The position numbers and the translations under genes were made by a program. A DNA stretch of 6,306 nt, from assembly GCA_002329675.1 (NCBI GenBank), contig DCUA01000065.1, positions 1-6,306 on the forward strand, read 5' to 3'. Positions within the stretch are counted from its first letter, which is position 1. Each line of letters begins with the position of its first letter. This stretch comes from Firmicutes bacterium UBA1426. Its GTDB lineage: Bacteria > Bacillota > Clostridia > Peptostreptococcales > Anaerovoracaceae. The notes below the pieces were generated by a model. The model was given only the letters and a program-made list of their open reading frames with translations. It ran no database searches and had not been told where the DNA came from. Positions 1 to 6,288 of the stretch are shown piece by piece.

Positions 1-175
1 AACTGATCACTGTTGCTTTTCTTTGCTTGAAGCAACAATAATTACTGTATCTAACTTAATCTCGTTGCTTTTCTTTGCTTAAAGCAACAAGAATTACTGT
101 TTCTAACTTAATCTCGTTGCTTTTATTGCTGTGAAGCAACAAGAATCTTTATTTTCAACTGATCACTGTTGCTTT
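1..175. repeat. Tandem array of 52-bp units, each with a conserved inverted repeat
   Basis: The sequence GTTGCTTT recurs at 12, 64, 116 and 168, an exact 52-bp period. In the first three units it is followed by AAGCAAC (30-36, 82-88, 134-140), so each unit can form a 7-8 bp stem with a 9-11 nt loop. Units 1 and 2 differ at only 3 of 52 positions. Unit 3 keeps both stem arms and the following AAGAAT, but about 6 of its 11 loop bases differ from unit 2. Positions 1-19 are identical to 157-175 (19/19), so the array continues past the left edge. The fourth copy keeps only its left arm and then decays towards metG. The inter-stem segments are near-identical between units 1 and 2, which argues against CRISPR. 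No U-tract follows the stems on either strand, so they are not classic terminators. Function is unknown; a minisatellite, a protein-binding array or a structured RNA are all possible. Confidence 0.9.
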
Positions 176-221
176 CACAATTTATATACTGGAATTTAAC
201 AACCTAATGGGACGATTTCTC

Positions 222-2135
222 CTAGGATACGATCTCCCCGTCGGGCGCGGAAGTAGTCAAATACTCAAACCGCTCACCATTGTCCGCAAACAAAAGCATC
301 CCCTTGGACTCCAGCCCCCTCAACATTCTTGGCTTCAGATTGGCCACCACGATGACCTTTTTTCCTATCAGATCTTCCGGCTTGTAGCAATCCGCCACAC
401 CGGAAAGGATCTGGCGCACCTCGTTACCCATCTTAATCTGGAATACCAGCAACTTATCAGCCTTCGGGTGCTTTTCGCAGCTTTGCACCAGGCCAACCCT
501 GAAGTCCAGTTTAGCGAAATCTTCATAATCGATCAGGTCCTTGATGGGCGGATACTCCCTTTGGGGTGCTTCCGGCTCTTTCATAGCTTCTAGTTCTGCC
601 AGCTCCTTCTCAATATCCATTCTCGGGAAGATGGCGTTGCCCTTTTTCACCTGCTCACCTTCCATCACATCGAACTCCTGAGTGTCAGCCCATTCCGGAT
701 CCGCAAACCAAAGTCCCAGCTGTTTTCTTATCTCAGTAGAAGTACTGTGCATGAAGGGCTGAATCAGTACGGAAACGATCCGCAAGGATTCAGCCAGATT
801 ATGAAGAACGGTGTTGAGCCGCTCCTTGTTTGCCTCATCTTTAGCAAGCAACCAGGGTGATGTTTCGTCAATGTATTTGTTCGTCCGGCGTATGAGAGTC
901 CAGATCTCTTCCAGGGCAAGGCTGAAGCTGAACTTGTCCATGTGGGCTTCTACTTTTGCCGCTGTTCCCAAGGCCAATTGTTTCAGCTCGCTGTCCGTGC
1001 CCTCTTCTTTTCCTGCGGCCGGAACGATACCACCGTTGTACTTCTCAATCATAGAGGTAGTGCGGCTTACCAGATTGCCCAGATCGTTAGCCAGATCCGA
1101 GTTCATACGGGTGAGCATCACCTCATTGGTAAACAATCCGTCCTGACCAAAGGTATATTCTCTGAGCAGGAAGTATTTCAATGCATCCACGCCGTAGCGC
1201 TCAATAAGCTTAACGGGATCCACGATATTTCCTCTGGATTTGGACATCTTGCCACCCTCCAGGAGGATCCAGCCATGGCCGAGAACCTTTTTCGGAAGCG
1301 GAAGATCCAAAGACATGAGCATGGCAGGCCAAATGATAGAATGGAATCTTACGATTTCTTTTCCTACCAGATGCACGTCGGCCGGCCAGTAATGGTTGTA
1401 CTTCTCCGGCTCATCGGGATAACCTAAAGCGGTGATGTAGTTTGAAAGCGCATCCAGCCATACGTAGATCACGTGCTTCTCGTCCAGGGGCACAGGGATT
1501 CCCCAGTCAAATGAGGATCTGGAAATGCAGAGATCCTCAAGCCCCTGACGGGCAAAGCTGAGCATTTCATTGCGCCTGCTTTCCGGTTGCAGAAACTCCG
1601 GGTTGGTTTCGAATAGTTCGATCAGCCTGTCCTGATAGTTTGAAAGACGGAAGAAATAGGCCTCTTCCTTTGCCTTTTCCACAGGCCTGCCACAGTCAGG
1701 ACATTTACCGTCCACCGCCTGGGTTTCTGTCCAGAAGGCTTCGCATGGAGTGCAATACCAGCCTTCGTATTCACCTTTATAAATATCTCCCTTTTCATAC
1801 ATCTTTCTGAAAAGTTCCTGTACCCTCTTAACGTGGCGCTCTTCAGTGGTCCGGATGAAATCGTCGTAGGAGATCTCCATGGTCTTCCATAATTCCTTGA
1901 TACCCGCCACCACGCCGTCTACATAGGCCTGAGGCGTAGTACCGTGTTCTGTAGCGACCTTTTGTATTTTTTGGCCATGCTCATCGGTACCTGTGAGGAA
2001 CATAACATCATAACCGGTTAACCTCTTGAAGCGGGCCATCGCATCTGCCATAACGGTGCAATATGTGTGTCCGATATGCAGGTTTGAGCTGGGATAGTAA
2101 ATTGGTGTAGTAATGTAGTATTGTTTTTTCTCCAT
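222..2135 (-). CDS. metG: Methionyl-tRNA synthetase
   Basis: A cytoplasmic class I aminoacyl-tRNA synthetase that joins methionine to tRNA-Met using ATP. The 637-residue protein is full length for the two-domain form common in Firmicutes. HIGH is at residues 20-23 and KMSKS at 296-300. The connective peptide has one zinc knuckle, C128/C131 and C145/C148, each CxxC. A helical anticodon-binding domain covers about 335-480. After a charged linker (about 505-530), residues 535-637 form an EMAP/Trbp111-type OB-fold tRNA-binding domain (DFRVG, HPKADKL, SGVA, ANLKPRMLRG). The ATG start is supported by AAGGAG at 2143-2148, 7 nt upstream, and by the usual short N-terminus before HIGH. The upstream gap is only 72 nt, with no room for a T-box leader. 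The histidine-phosphatase gene lies upstream on the same strand, so the two may share a transcript. I see no intrinsic terminator after the TAG stop; the 52-bp repeat array follows instead. Identification is essentially certain. Confidence 0.98.
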   Translation of the reverse strand: MEKKQYYITTPIYYPSSNLHIGHTYCTVMADAMARFKRLTGYDVMFLTGTDEHGQKIQKVATEHGTTPQAYVDGVVAGIKELWKTMEISYDDFIRTTEERHVKRVQELFRKMYEKGDIYKGEYEGWYCTPCEAFWTETQAVDGKCPDCGRPVEKAKEEAYFFRLSNYQDRLIELFETNPEFLQPESRRNEMLSFARQGLEDLCISRSSFDWGIPVPLDEKHVIYVWLDALSNYITALGYPDEPEKYNHYWPADVHLVGKEIVRFHSIIWPAMLMSLDLPLPKKVLGHGWILLEGGKMSKSRGNIVDPVKLIERYGVDALKYFLLREYTFGQDGLFTNEVMLTRMNSDLANDLGNLVSRTTSMIEKYNGGIVPAAGKEEGTDSELKQLALGTAAKVEAHMDKFSFSLALEEIWTLIRRTNKYIDETSPWLLAKDEANKERLNTVLHNLAESLRIVSVLIQPFMHSTSTEIRKQLGLWFADPEWADTQEFDVMEGEQVKKGNAIFPRMDIEKELAELEAMKEPEAPQREYPPIKDLIDYEDFAKLDFRVGLVQSCEKHPKADKLLVFQIKMGNEVRQILSGVADCYKPEDLIGKKVIVVANLKPRMLRGLESKGMLLFADNGERFEYLTTSAPDGEIVS

Positions 2136-2183
2136 ATTATTTCTCCTTCTGCAGCCGGCCTAATGAGAGCCTTTTGCAAATAA

Positions 2184-2211
2184 ATTATGACTATTTTTGT
2201 TTTTCGGTCAG
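2184..2211 (-). promoter_or_regulatory. Weak candidate promoter for metG
   Basis: Reading the minus strand, CTGACC (2206-2211, 4/6 to TTGACA) lies 16 bp before CATAAT (2184-2189, 5/6 to TATAAT). It overlaps the stop codon of the upstream phosphatase gene and would give metG a leader of about 40 nt. The -35 match is poor, and metG may instead be transcribed only by read-through from the phosphatase promoter. Confidence 0.25.
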
Positions 2212-2876
2212 CGCAGGCCGGTCAAAAACCCGTATCCGCCGCGATAGGATACCTCCACTATAGCCGCAGGCTTGATATCGATATGCCAGATCTTGTTCAG
2301 TGGTATGTCCAAAAGCCAGGACAGTGCGCTCCGGATCACCAGAGAATGGGCCACGATAACCACAGTACCGGATTCGACATATTGCTGATCTATCGCTTTG
2401 ATAGGGTCTTTTTTCATCAGTTCTTCAAAGGACTCCGAGGAGGTCTCGGATGCCAGCAGCTCTTGAAGGAATGCCACTGTTCGTTCCTTGACCTGACTTA
2501 GGGTTTCCCCCTCCGGAACCTGGAATTCCGCAAAATTGTGCCAAAAGTCGTTGAAACCCTCTCCATACATTTCTCTGGCTTCTCTCGTTGTCTTGTTCTC
2601 AAAAATGCCAAAGTGCATTTCCTGGATCCGGTCTTCTATCCTGACGTTCAGTATGCAGGAATCCGAACTATGGCTTGTTGCGATAGCCTCCGCCAAGTCG
2701 GCTGCCCGCTTTCTGGGGCTTGAATAGATTGCATCTATTTTCTTATTGGAAAGCTGCTCTACTACGGCATTAACGCTAGCCCTTCCACGGTCCGAGTACT
2801 CGGATTCTGTTTTACCGTATATCAGTCTCTTAACATTGGCCTCTGTCTCCGGATGGCGAATGAAGATCAGTTTCAT
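2208..2876 (-). CDS. Histidine phosphatase family protein (phosphoglycerate mutase/CobC-like)
   Basis: A 222-residue branch-1 histidine phosphatase, which removes phosphate from small molecules through a phosphohistidine intermediate. Numbered from the ATG, the motif RHPETEAN starts at R7, with nucleophile H8. SSPRKRA supplies R55, E86 fits the acid position, and VAHS supplies the second histidine, H177. The usual RHGE is RHPE here. Between about 138 and 170 there is an acidic segment that looks longer than in minimal family members. The substrate cannot be read from sequence; alpha-ribazole phosphatase, phosphoglycerate mutase-like or broad-specificity phosphatase are all possible, and no cobalamin genes are nearby. 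A TTG start at 2897 is also open, adding 7 residues. I prefer ATG 2876 because it puts RH at the usual distance from the start, and because the AAAGGG that would serve the TTG lies between the predicted -10 and the transcription start. The ATG has GGAAAGG at 2889-2895, with a longish 12-nt spacing. Confidence 0.9.
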   Translation of the reverse strand: MKLIFIRHPETEANVKRLIYGKTESEYSDRGRASVNAVVEQLSNKKIDAIYSSPRKRAADLAEAIATSHSSDSCILNVRIEDRIQEMHFGIFENKTTREAREMYGEGFNDFWHNFAEFQVPEGETLSQVKERTVAFLQELLASETSSESFEELMKKDPIKAIDQQYVESGTVVIVAHSLVIRSALSWLLDIPLNKIWHIDIKPAAIVEVSYRGGYGFLTGLR

Positions 2877-2911
2877 GAATTCGTACAACCTTTCCAAATA
2901 TATTACCCTTT

Positions 2912-2939
2912 ATAATACCACATTTATACAGAGATTCAA
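2912..2939 (-). promoter_or_regulatory. Promoter for the histidine phosphatase gene
   Basis: Reading the minus strand, TTGAAT (2934-2939) is followed after 16 bp by TATTAT (2912-2917), preceded by TGG to give an extended -10 (TGn). Predicted transcription start is near 2904-2905, leaving a leader of about 28 nt before the ATG at 2876. This looks like a housekeeping sigma-A promoter and may also drive metG downstream. Confidence 0.55.
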
Positions 2940-3018
2940 ACTGTATTCTCCTCTCGGCATGAGAGTTAAAGGTCTGAAAGATTTGAAGGACAAATGGTTT
3001 ATAATAGTAATAAATGTG

Positions 3019-3048
3019 TTGACAGTGTACTATTATACATAATACACT
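3019..3048 (+). promoter_or_regulatory. Promoter P1 of the ABC transporter operon
   Basis: A perfect -35, TTGACA (3019-3024), is followed after 18 bp by TACACT (3043-3048, 4/6 to TATAAT). Another reading is TAATAC (3040-3045) at 15 bp. The predicted start is near 3055, giving a leader of about 150 nt before the adaptor gene. The -10 is imperfect, and the spacer is almost entirely occupied by the inverted repeat described separately, as expected for a repressed promoter. Confidence 0.5.
3024..3048. promoter_or_regulatory. YtrA-like operator, AGTGTA-N13-TACACT
   Basis: AGTGTA (3024-3029) and its exact complement TACACT (3043-3048) are separated by 13 bp. The symmetry extends inward: GTGTACTAT against ATAATACAC matches at 8 of 9 positions. 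From memory, this spacing and these half-sites equal the motif reported for the GntR-family repressor YtrA of Bacillus subtilis, which controls cell-wall-antibiotic-responsive ABC transporter genes. The left arm shares its first base with the P1 -35 and the right arm coincides with the P1 -10, so a bound protein would block RNA polymerase. No GntR gene is present in the window. The palindrome is directly visible; the identity of the binding protein is inference. Confidence 0.65.
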
Positions 3049-3053
3049 TATTA

Positions 3054-3070
3054 CGGAATTCTTAATTCCG
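3054..3070. promoter_or_regulatory. Perfect 7-bp inverted repeat at the predicted P1 transcript start
   Basis: CGGAATT (3054-3060) and AATTCCG (3064-3070) flank a 3-base CTT loop. It sits at the predicted 5' end of the P1 transcript, so it could be a 5' stabilising hairpin or a second protein-binding palindrome. It has no U-tract and is not a terminator. Confidence 0.4.
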
Positions 3071-3081
3071 ATTCCGCTAAC

Positions 3082-3110
3082 TTGACGCTTAAAAGTGGCA
3101 ACCGTATAAT
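3082..3110 (+). promoter_or_regulatory. Promoter P2 of the ABC transporter operon, near-consensus
   Basis: TTGACG (3082-3087), a 17-bp spacer and a perfect TATAAT (3105-3110) make a strong sigma-A-type promoter. The predicted start near 3117 gives a leader of about 85 nt before the adaptor ATG at 3202. The start lies about 8 nt before the Shine-Dalgarno sequence of the small leader ORF. Confidence 0.7.
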
Positions 3111-3135
3111 AAATTGTAGATTTTGGAAGGACGTA

Positions 3136-3165
3136 ATGACAACCATCATAGTTATGTATATATAA
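3136..3165 (+). CDS. Possible 9-residue leader peptide upstream of the ABC operon
   Basis: ATG at 3136 opens a short frame encoding MTTIIVMYI and ends in TAA at 3163-3165. It is preceded by GGAAGG (3125-3130) with a 5-nt gap, the same spacing as the GGGAGG of the adaptor gene. It lies within the P1 and P2 transcripts and ends 36 nt before the adaptor start. A regulatory leader peptide is possible, but an ORF this short can easily arise by chance in AT-rich DNA. Confidence 0.3.
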   Translation: MTTIIVMYI

Positions 3166-3175
3166 ACTGTTTATA
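3161..3175. promoter_or_regulatory. AT-rich palindrome before the adaptor ribosome binding site
   Basis: TATAAACTGTTTATA is a perfect odd palindrome with 7-bp arms around a central T. It overlaps the stop codon of the leader ORF and ends 16 bp before the adaptor Shine-Dalgarno sequence. As RNA it would be a weak 6-bp A-U-rich stem; as DNA it could be an operator. Chance occurrence is quite possible in this AT-rich leader. Confidence 0.25.
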
Positions 3176-3201
3176 ATCCTATAGGGGTATGGGAGGTATC
3201 C

Positions 3202-4353
3202 ATGTTTACCAGAAAAAACAGAAAGACTCCGGCTGGTGCAGGTGAAGCATCCGGGGAAAAGACCTTAAAAAAGGAAAAAACCAAGTCAAGGAAAAAGAAG
3301 AAAATTATAATCATTAGTCTTGTCATCGTAGTGCTTGCAGCAGCCATGATCCTGCCTGGTCTGCTGGGAGGTGGAGAAGCACCTCCTCAAGTGTCGGTAG
3401 GGACTGTGGAAAAGATGGATCTGGAGCAAGTGGTTTCCGTCAACGGCATCATATCCGGCTCACAGTCTGCGGAAGTGGTCTCTTCTCTGAATTACGAGAT
3501 TATTTCCATACTTGTCGCTGAAGGAGACCTGGTAAAAAAGGACCAGATACTTGCGGTTCTGGACGGAGAGGCTCTACAGGATGAATATCGGAAAGCCTCC
3601 AAAGCCCTTGAGGAGTCCCGTTTCAACTACGAGGCATCCAAGCGCCTCTACGAAGAAGGTGCCATATCTCAGGCTGATTACATAAGAGCAAAGAACGCTT
3701 ATGAAAACGATCGGATCACAGTAGATTCCTTTGATATATCCGAGAAAACCAATATCAAGAGCCCTATCTCCGGCACTGTCACCAGGGTGAACGTTAACCT
3801 GGGGCGCTACGCCAATGACACCGAAGATAACAAGCCCATGTTCGTTATAGAAGATCTGGAACAACTTAAGATGGACGTAAAGATCAGCGAGTACGACATC
3901 AGTAAAATCAAGGTGGGTCAGACCGTTACCATCACAGCGGATGTTTTGGGCAAGGAAAGTGTCGAAGGGAAAGTGAGTCGGATATCCCCCACCGGAGAAC
4001 TGAAGGACATTACTTCAAAAGAGATGGTGATCCCTGTTCAAATCGATGTGGATAAAAAAGAAAGCCGGCTCATCGCAGGGGTAACGGCGAAAGCAAAGAT
4101 CCTAATCGAAGACAGGACTCAGGTCATGACAGTACCTATTGACGCGGTCCTGGAAGATCCGGAAACCGGGGAGAGCTTTGTGCTGGTTGTGGAGGAAGAT
4201 ACCATTAAGAAAGTCATTTTCTCACCGGGAATCGAAGGAGATTTCTATCTGGAAGTGCTTTCCGGCTCTCTCGCGGAAGGAGATCAGGTCGTTCTCAACC
4301 CGACCTTCGATCTCACCGACGGCATGAAAGTCATCGTCCTCCCCTTGCAGTAA
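3202..4353 (+). CDS. Membrane-anchored efflux adaptor (HlyD/MacA family, YknX-like)
   Basis: A 383-residue periplasmic-adaptor-type protein expected to sit on the outer face of the membrane and assemble with the permease encoded downstream. Residues 1-34 are very basic and cytoplasmic, and 35-55 form one membrane anchor. A barrel-sandwich (lipoyl-like) domain is built from about 87-120 and 183-218 (VAEGDLVKKDQILAVLDGE and SPISGTVTRVNV). Between them is a short alpha-hairpin (about 122-180) with the LYEEGAIS turn. A beta-barrel covers about 220-300 and a membrane-proximal domain about 305-380. In Gram-negative MacA the hairpin tip carries RxxxLxxxxxxS for TolC binding; here L149 and S156 remain but the arginine position is A145, consistent with no outer-membrane partner. 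GGGAGG at 3191-3196 lies 5 nt before the ATG, and no other start lies between it and the in-frame TAA at 3163. First gene of the operon; the next ATG is 15 nt after its stop. The cargo is unknown. Confidence 0.93.
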   Translation: MFTRKNRKTPAGAGEASGEKTLKKEKTKSRKKKKIIIISLVIVVLAAAMILPGLLGGGEAPPQVSVGTVEKMDLEQVVSVNGIISGSQSAEVVSSLNYEIISILVAEGDLVKKDQILAVLDGEALQDEYRKASKALEESRFNYEASKRLYEEGAISQADYIRAKNAYENDRITVDSFDISEKTNIKSPISGTVTRVNVNLGRYANDTEDNKPMFVIEDLEQLKMDVKISEYDISKIKVGQTVTITADVLGKESVEGKVSRISPTGELKDITSKEMVIPVQIDVDKKESRLIAGVTAKAKILIEDRTQVMTVPIDAVLEDPETGESFVLVVEEDTIKKVIFSPGIEGDFYLEVLSGSLAEGDQVVLNPTFDLTDGMKVIVLPLQ

Positions 4354-4367
4354 GGAGGCAGGACAAC

Positions 4368-5069
4368 ATGAAAGAAGAGATCATAAAGATTGAAAACCTC
4401 ACTAAAGTTTATGAAAATGGAGAAATTTCGGTAAGGGCATTGCATAACGTTTCCTTGACGATAAAGCAGGGGGAATTCATTGCCATCATGGGTGCGTCCG
4501 GGTCCGGGAAATCGACATTAATGAATATAATAGGCTGCCTGGACCGCCCTACTGAGGGGAACTATTATCTCGAAGGAATCGATATCAATGAGAAAACCGA
4601 TGACGAGCTCTCCGCAGTCAGAAACAAAAAGATAGGCTTTGTTTTTCAGTCCTTCAACTTGATTCCAAGGACCAGCGCTCTGCACAATGTGGAGCTTCCC
4701 ATGATATATGGCAAAGTCAAGGCTGCAGAAAGAGAAGCCATCGCGCAGAAACTACTGGAACAGGTAGGTCTTTCTGATCGGGCGGGGCACATGCCCAACG
4801 AGCTTTCAGGCGGACAGAAGCAGAGAGTTGCCATAGCCAGAGCTCTGGCTAACCGGCCCCAGATCATACTTGCTGATGAACCCACGGGCAATCTGGATTC
4901 CCACTCATCCGTTGAGATCATGGATATCTTCTCCAGGCTTAACAGGGAGGAAGGGAATACCGTGATTATCGTTACCCATGAACGAGAGGTCGCTGAGTTT
5001 ACGGACCGCATCATTACCTTCAAAGATGGGTGTATCATTAAAGATGAAACTACCGGGGAGGTGGCCTGA
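4368..5069 (+). CDS. ABC transporter ATP-binding protein (MacB/LolD/YknY type)
   Basis: A 233-residue cytoplasmic ATPase that powers the permease encoded immediately downstream. All motifs are intact: Walker A GASGSGKST (42-50), Q-loop Q94 in FQSFNL, signature LSGGQ (146-150), Walker B IILADE (166-171) with catalytic E171, D-loop NLDS (175-178) and H-loop H204. The sequence around GCLDRPTEG, and the ADEPTGNLD run, are characteristic of the MacB/LolD/FtsE branch, which pairs with FtsX-fold permeases and drives mechanotransmission or export rather than substrate import. GGAGG (4354-4358) directly abuts the adaptor stop, 9 nt before the ATG. The stop TGA shares its last base with the permease ATG (TGATG), so the two are probably translationally coupled and made in matched amounts. 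Confidence 0.96.
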   Translation: MKEEIIKIENLTKVYENGEISVRALHNVSLTIKQGEFIAIMGASGSGKSTLMNIIGCLDRPTEGNYYLEGIDINEKTDDELSAVRNKKIGFVFQSFNLIPRTSALHNVELPMIYGKVKAAEREAIAQKLLEQVGLSDRAGHMPNELSGGQKQRVAIARALANRPQIILADEPTGNLDSHSSVEIMDIFSRLNREEGNTVIIVTHEREVAEFTDRIITFKDGCIIKDETTGEVA

Positions 5070-6283
5070 TGCTTTTACTTGAAAATATCAAACTGGCCCT
5101 GACCTCCATCAAAATGAATAAAATGCGTTCTTTTCTCACCATGCTGGGCATCATCATCGGCATCAGCTCCGTCATTTCTATCACTTCTATCGGTGCCAGC
5201 GCCGAGGCAGTGGTAAGTAAGGAGTTTGAGAGCTATGGCATGAACAGTATGTATGTCTACATCAATTGGCAAATGACGCAGGATCGGCCGATTCAGTATT
5301 CTGATTTGATTCTGCCGGAAGACATCGAGGCATTAAGAGCAAGGTTTCCTCAGGACATTCTCTACGCCGCCCCGTACGTGACCGGTTCCAGCGAGACGAA
5401 GGTCGGGCGGATCCAGGGGAGGTTGAGCATGTACGGCGTTGCCGCTGATTATAACAAGTTCTTTCATATGGACATAGTGCATGGGAGAATGATAAATCAG
5501 AGCGATTTGGATGGGAAACGAGATCGCATCGTTATCGATGAAAAAGCATCCCAACATTTTTTCAATAAATCGAACAGCGTTGGGGAGACTCTGACGGTCA
5601 CTATCAACGAAGAGATTCGGGAACTGACCATAGTGGGCATCTATAGAAAAGAAGCCAGCCTGTTTGATCAGTTGGACACCAGCGATTCTTATACGACTTA
5701 CATACCTTACCCTCTGTTACAATCCGTGGACGATGCGACTTCTTATCTCGAACTCTACACAAACGGTGAAAAAGATCAGAACCGATTGGGAGGAGATATA
5801 ACCACATACCTGTCCCGGATCAAGGATAAGGATCCGGAGTTCTACCGGTTCGAATCAGCTGAATTGCAGATGGGGATGATCAACACGGTTCTGGGGACCT
5901 TATCCATAGCCATCGGAGCTATAGCTGCTATCTCTCTGGTGGTGGGAGGTATCGGGATCATGAACATCATGCTGGTTTCCGTCACCGAACGGACGCGGGA
6001 AATCGGCATCCGTAAATCTCTGGGTGCCAGAACAAAGGACATTATGACGCAGTTTCTAATCGAATCCATGATCCTGGCAGGCATTGGAGGAATATTGGGA
6101 ACCGCTCTGGGTATTGGGATCGCTTCTATCGGGATGAGTATAGCAGGCGTGGCCGTGATTATCGATCCCTTTATGATCCTGTTGGCTGTAGGTTTTTCAG
6201 CTGTAGTTGGAATGTTTTTCGGACTTTATCCTGCAAGAAAAGCGGCAAGGTTGGATCCCATCGAAGCCCTTCGTTACGAATAA
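5069..6283 (+). CDS. MacB/FtsX-type ABC transporter permease (YknZ-like)
   Basis: A 404-residue permease, full length for the family. TM1 is about 21-45, followed by a large extracytoplasmic MacB core domain (about 48-270). Three more membrane segments lie near 273-302, 328-355 and 363-388. The conserved FtsX-domain signature VGGIGIMNIMLVSVTERTREIGIRK (292-316; shown here as VGGIGIMN then TERTREIGIRK) leads to the KSLGAR coupling region, and the C-terminus ends in the typical PARKAARLDPIEALRYE. The family works as a homodimer with two ATPase subunits and recruits the adaptor. Gene order adaptor-ATPase-permease matches Bacillus subtilis yknXYZ and Gram-negative macAB, except that MacB fuses the ATPase to the permease. 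A very strong GGGGAGGTGG (5055-5064) inside the end of the ATPase gene fixes the ATG start. Only 23 bp of the window follow the stop, and no terminator is visible there. Substrate is not predictable; peptides or antibiotics are typical. Confidence 0.95.
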   Translation: MLLLENIKLALTSIKMNKMRSFLTMLGIIIGISSVISITSIGASAEAVVSKEFESYGMNSMYVYINWQMTQDRPIQYSDLILPEDIEALRARFPQDILYAAPYVTGSSETKVGRIQGRLSMYGVAADYNKFFHMDIVHGRMINQSDLDGKRDRIVIDEKASQHFFNKSNSVGETLTVTINEEIRELTIVGIYRKEASLFDQLDTSDSYTTYIPYPLLQSVDDATSYLELYTNGEKDQNRLGGDITTYLSRIKDKDPEFYRFESAELQMGMINTVLGTLSIAIGAIAAISLVVGGIGIMNIMLVSVTERTREIGIRKSLGARTKDIMTQFLIESMILAGIGGILGTALGIGIASIGMSIAGVAVIIDPFMILLAVGFSAVVGMFFGLYPARKAARLDPIEALRYE

Positions 6284-6288
6284 CAACC

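Noticed and set aside
64..160. Intrinsic terminator for metG within the repeat stems
   Set aside because: No stem is followed by a U-tract in the metG direction, and stems recur regularly rather than once after the gene.
12..167. CRISPR array reading of the 25-bp palindromic repeats with 27-bp intervals
   Set aside because: The intervals in units 1 and 2 differ at only 2 of 27 bases, so they are not unique spacers. The period covers the whole 52 bp and no cas gene is present.
942..1427. Plus-strand open frame of 161 codons opposite metG
   Set aside because: It lies wholly inside the well-supported metG coding region, has no recognisable domain, and is one of several overlapping antisense frames.
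2136..2207. T-box or other riboswitch leader for metG
   Set aside because: The gap is only 72 nt, and no T-box sequence or terminator/antiterminator pair is visible.
2895..2897. TTG as the start of the phosphatase gene
   Set aside because: An AAAGGG lies 8 nt upstream, but it falls between the predicted -10 and the transcription start. The ATG 21 nt downstream gives the usual N-terminus. The TTG is not fully excluded.
3000..3005. TATAAT as a -10 upstream of P1
   Set aside because: The only TTGA-like hexamer (TTGAAG, 2983-2988) is 11 bp away, too close for sigma-A.
2746..3042. Plus-strand open frame covering the start of the phosphatase gene and the divergent promoter region
   Set aside because: It runs through the phosphatase N-terminus and both promoter areas, has no clear ribosome binding site and no family resemblance.
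3172..3177. TATAAT as the -10 of a third promoter close to the adaptor gene
   Set aside because: No acceptable -35 hexamer lies 16-18 bp upstream and there is no TGn extension. It is better explained by general AT-richness.
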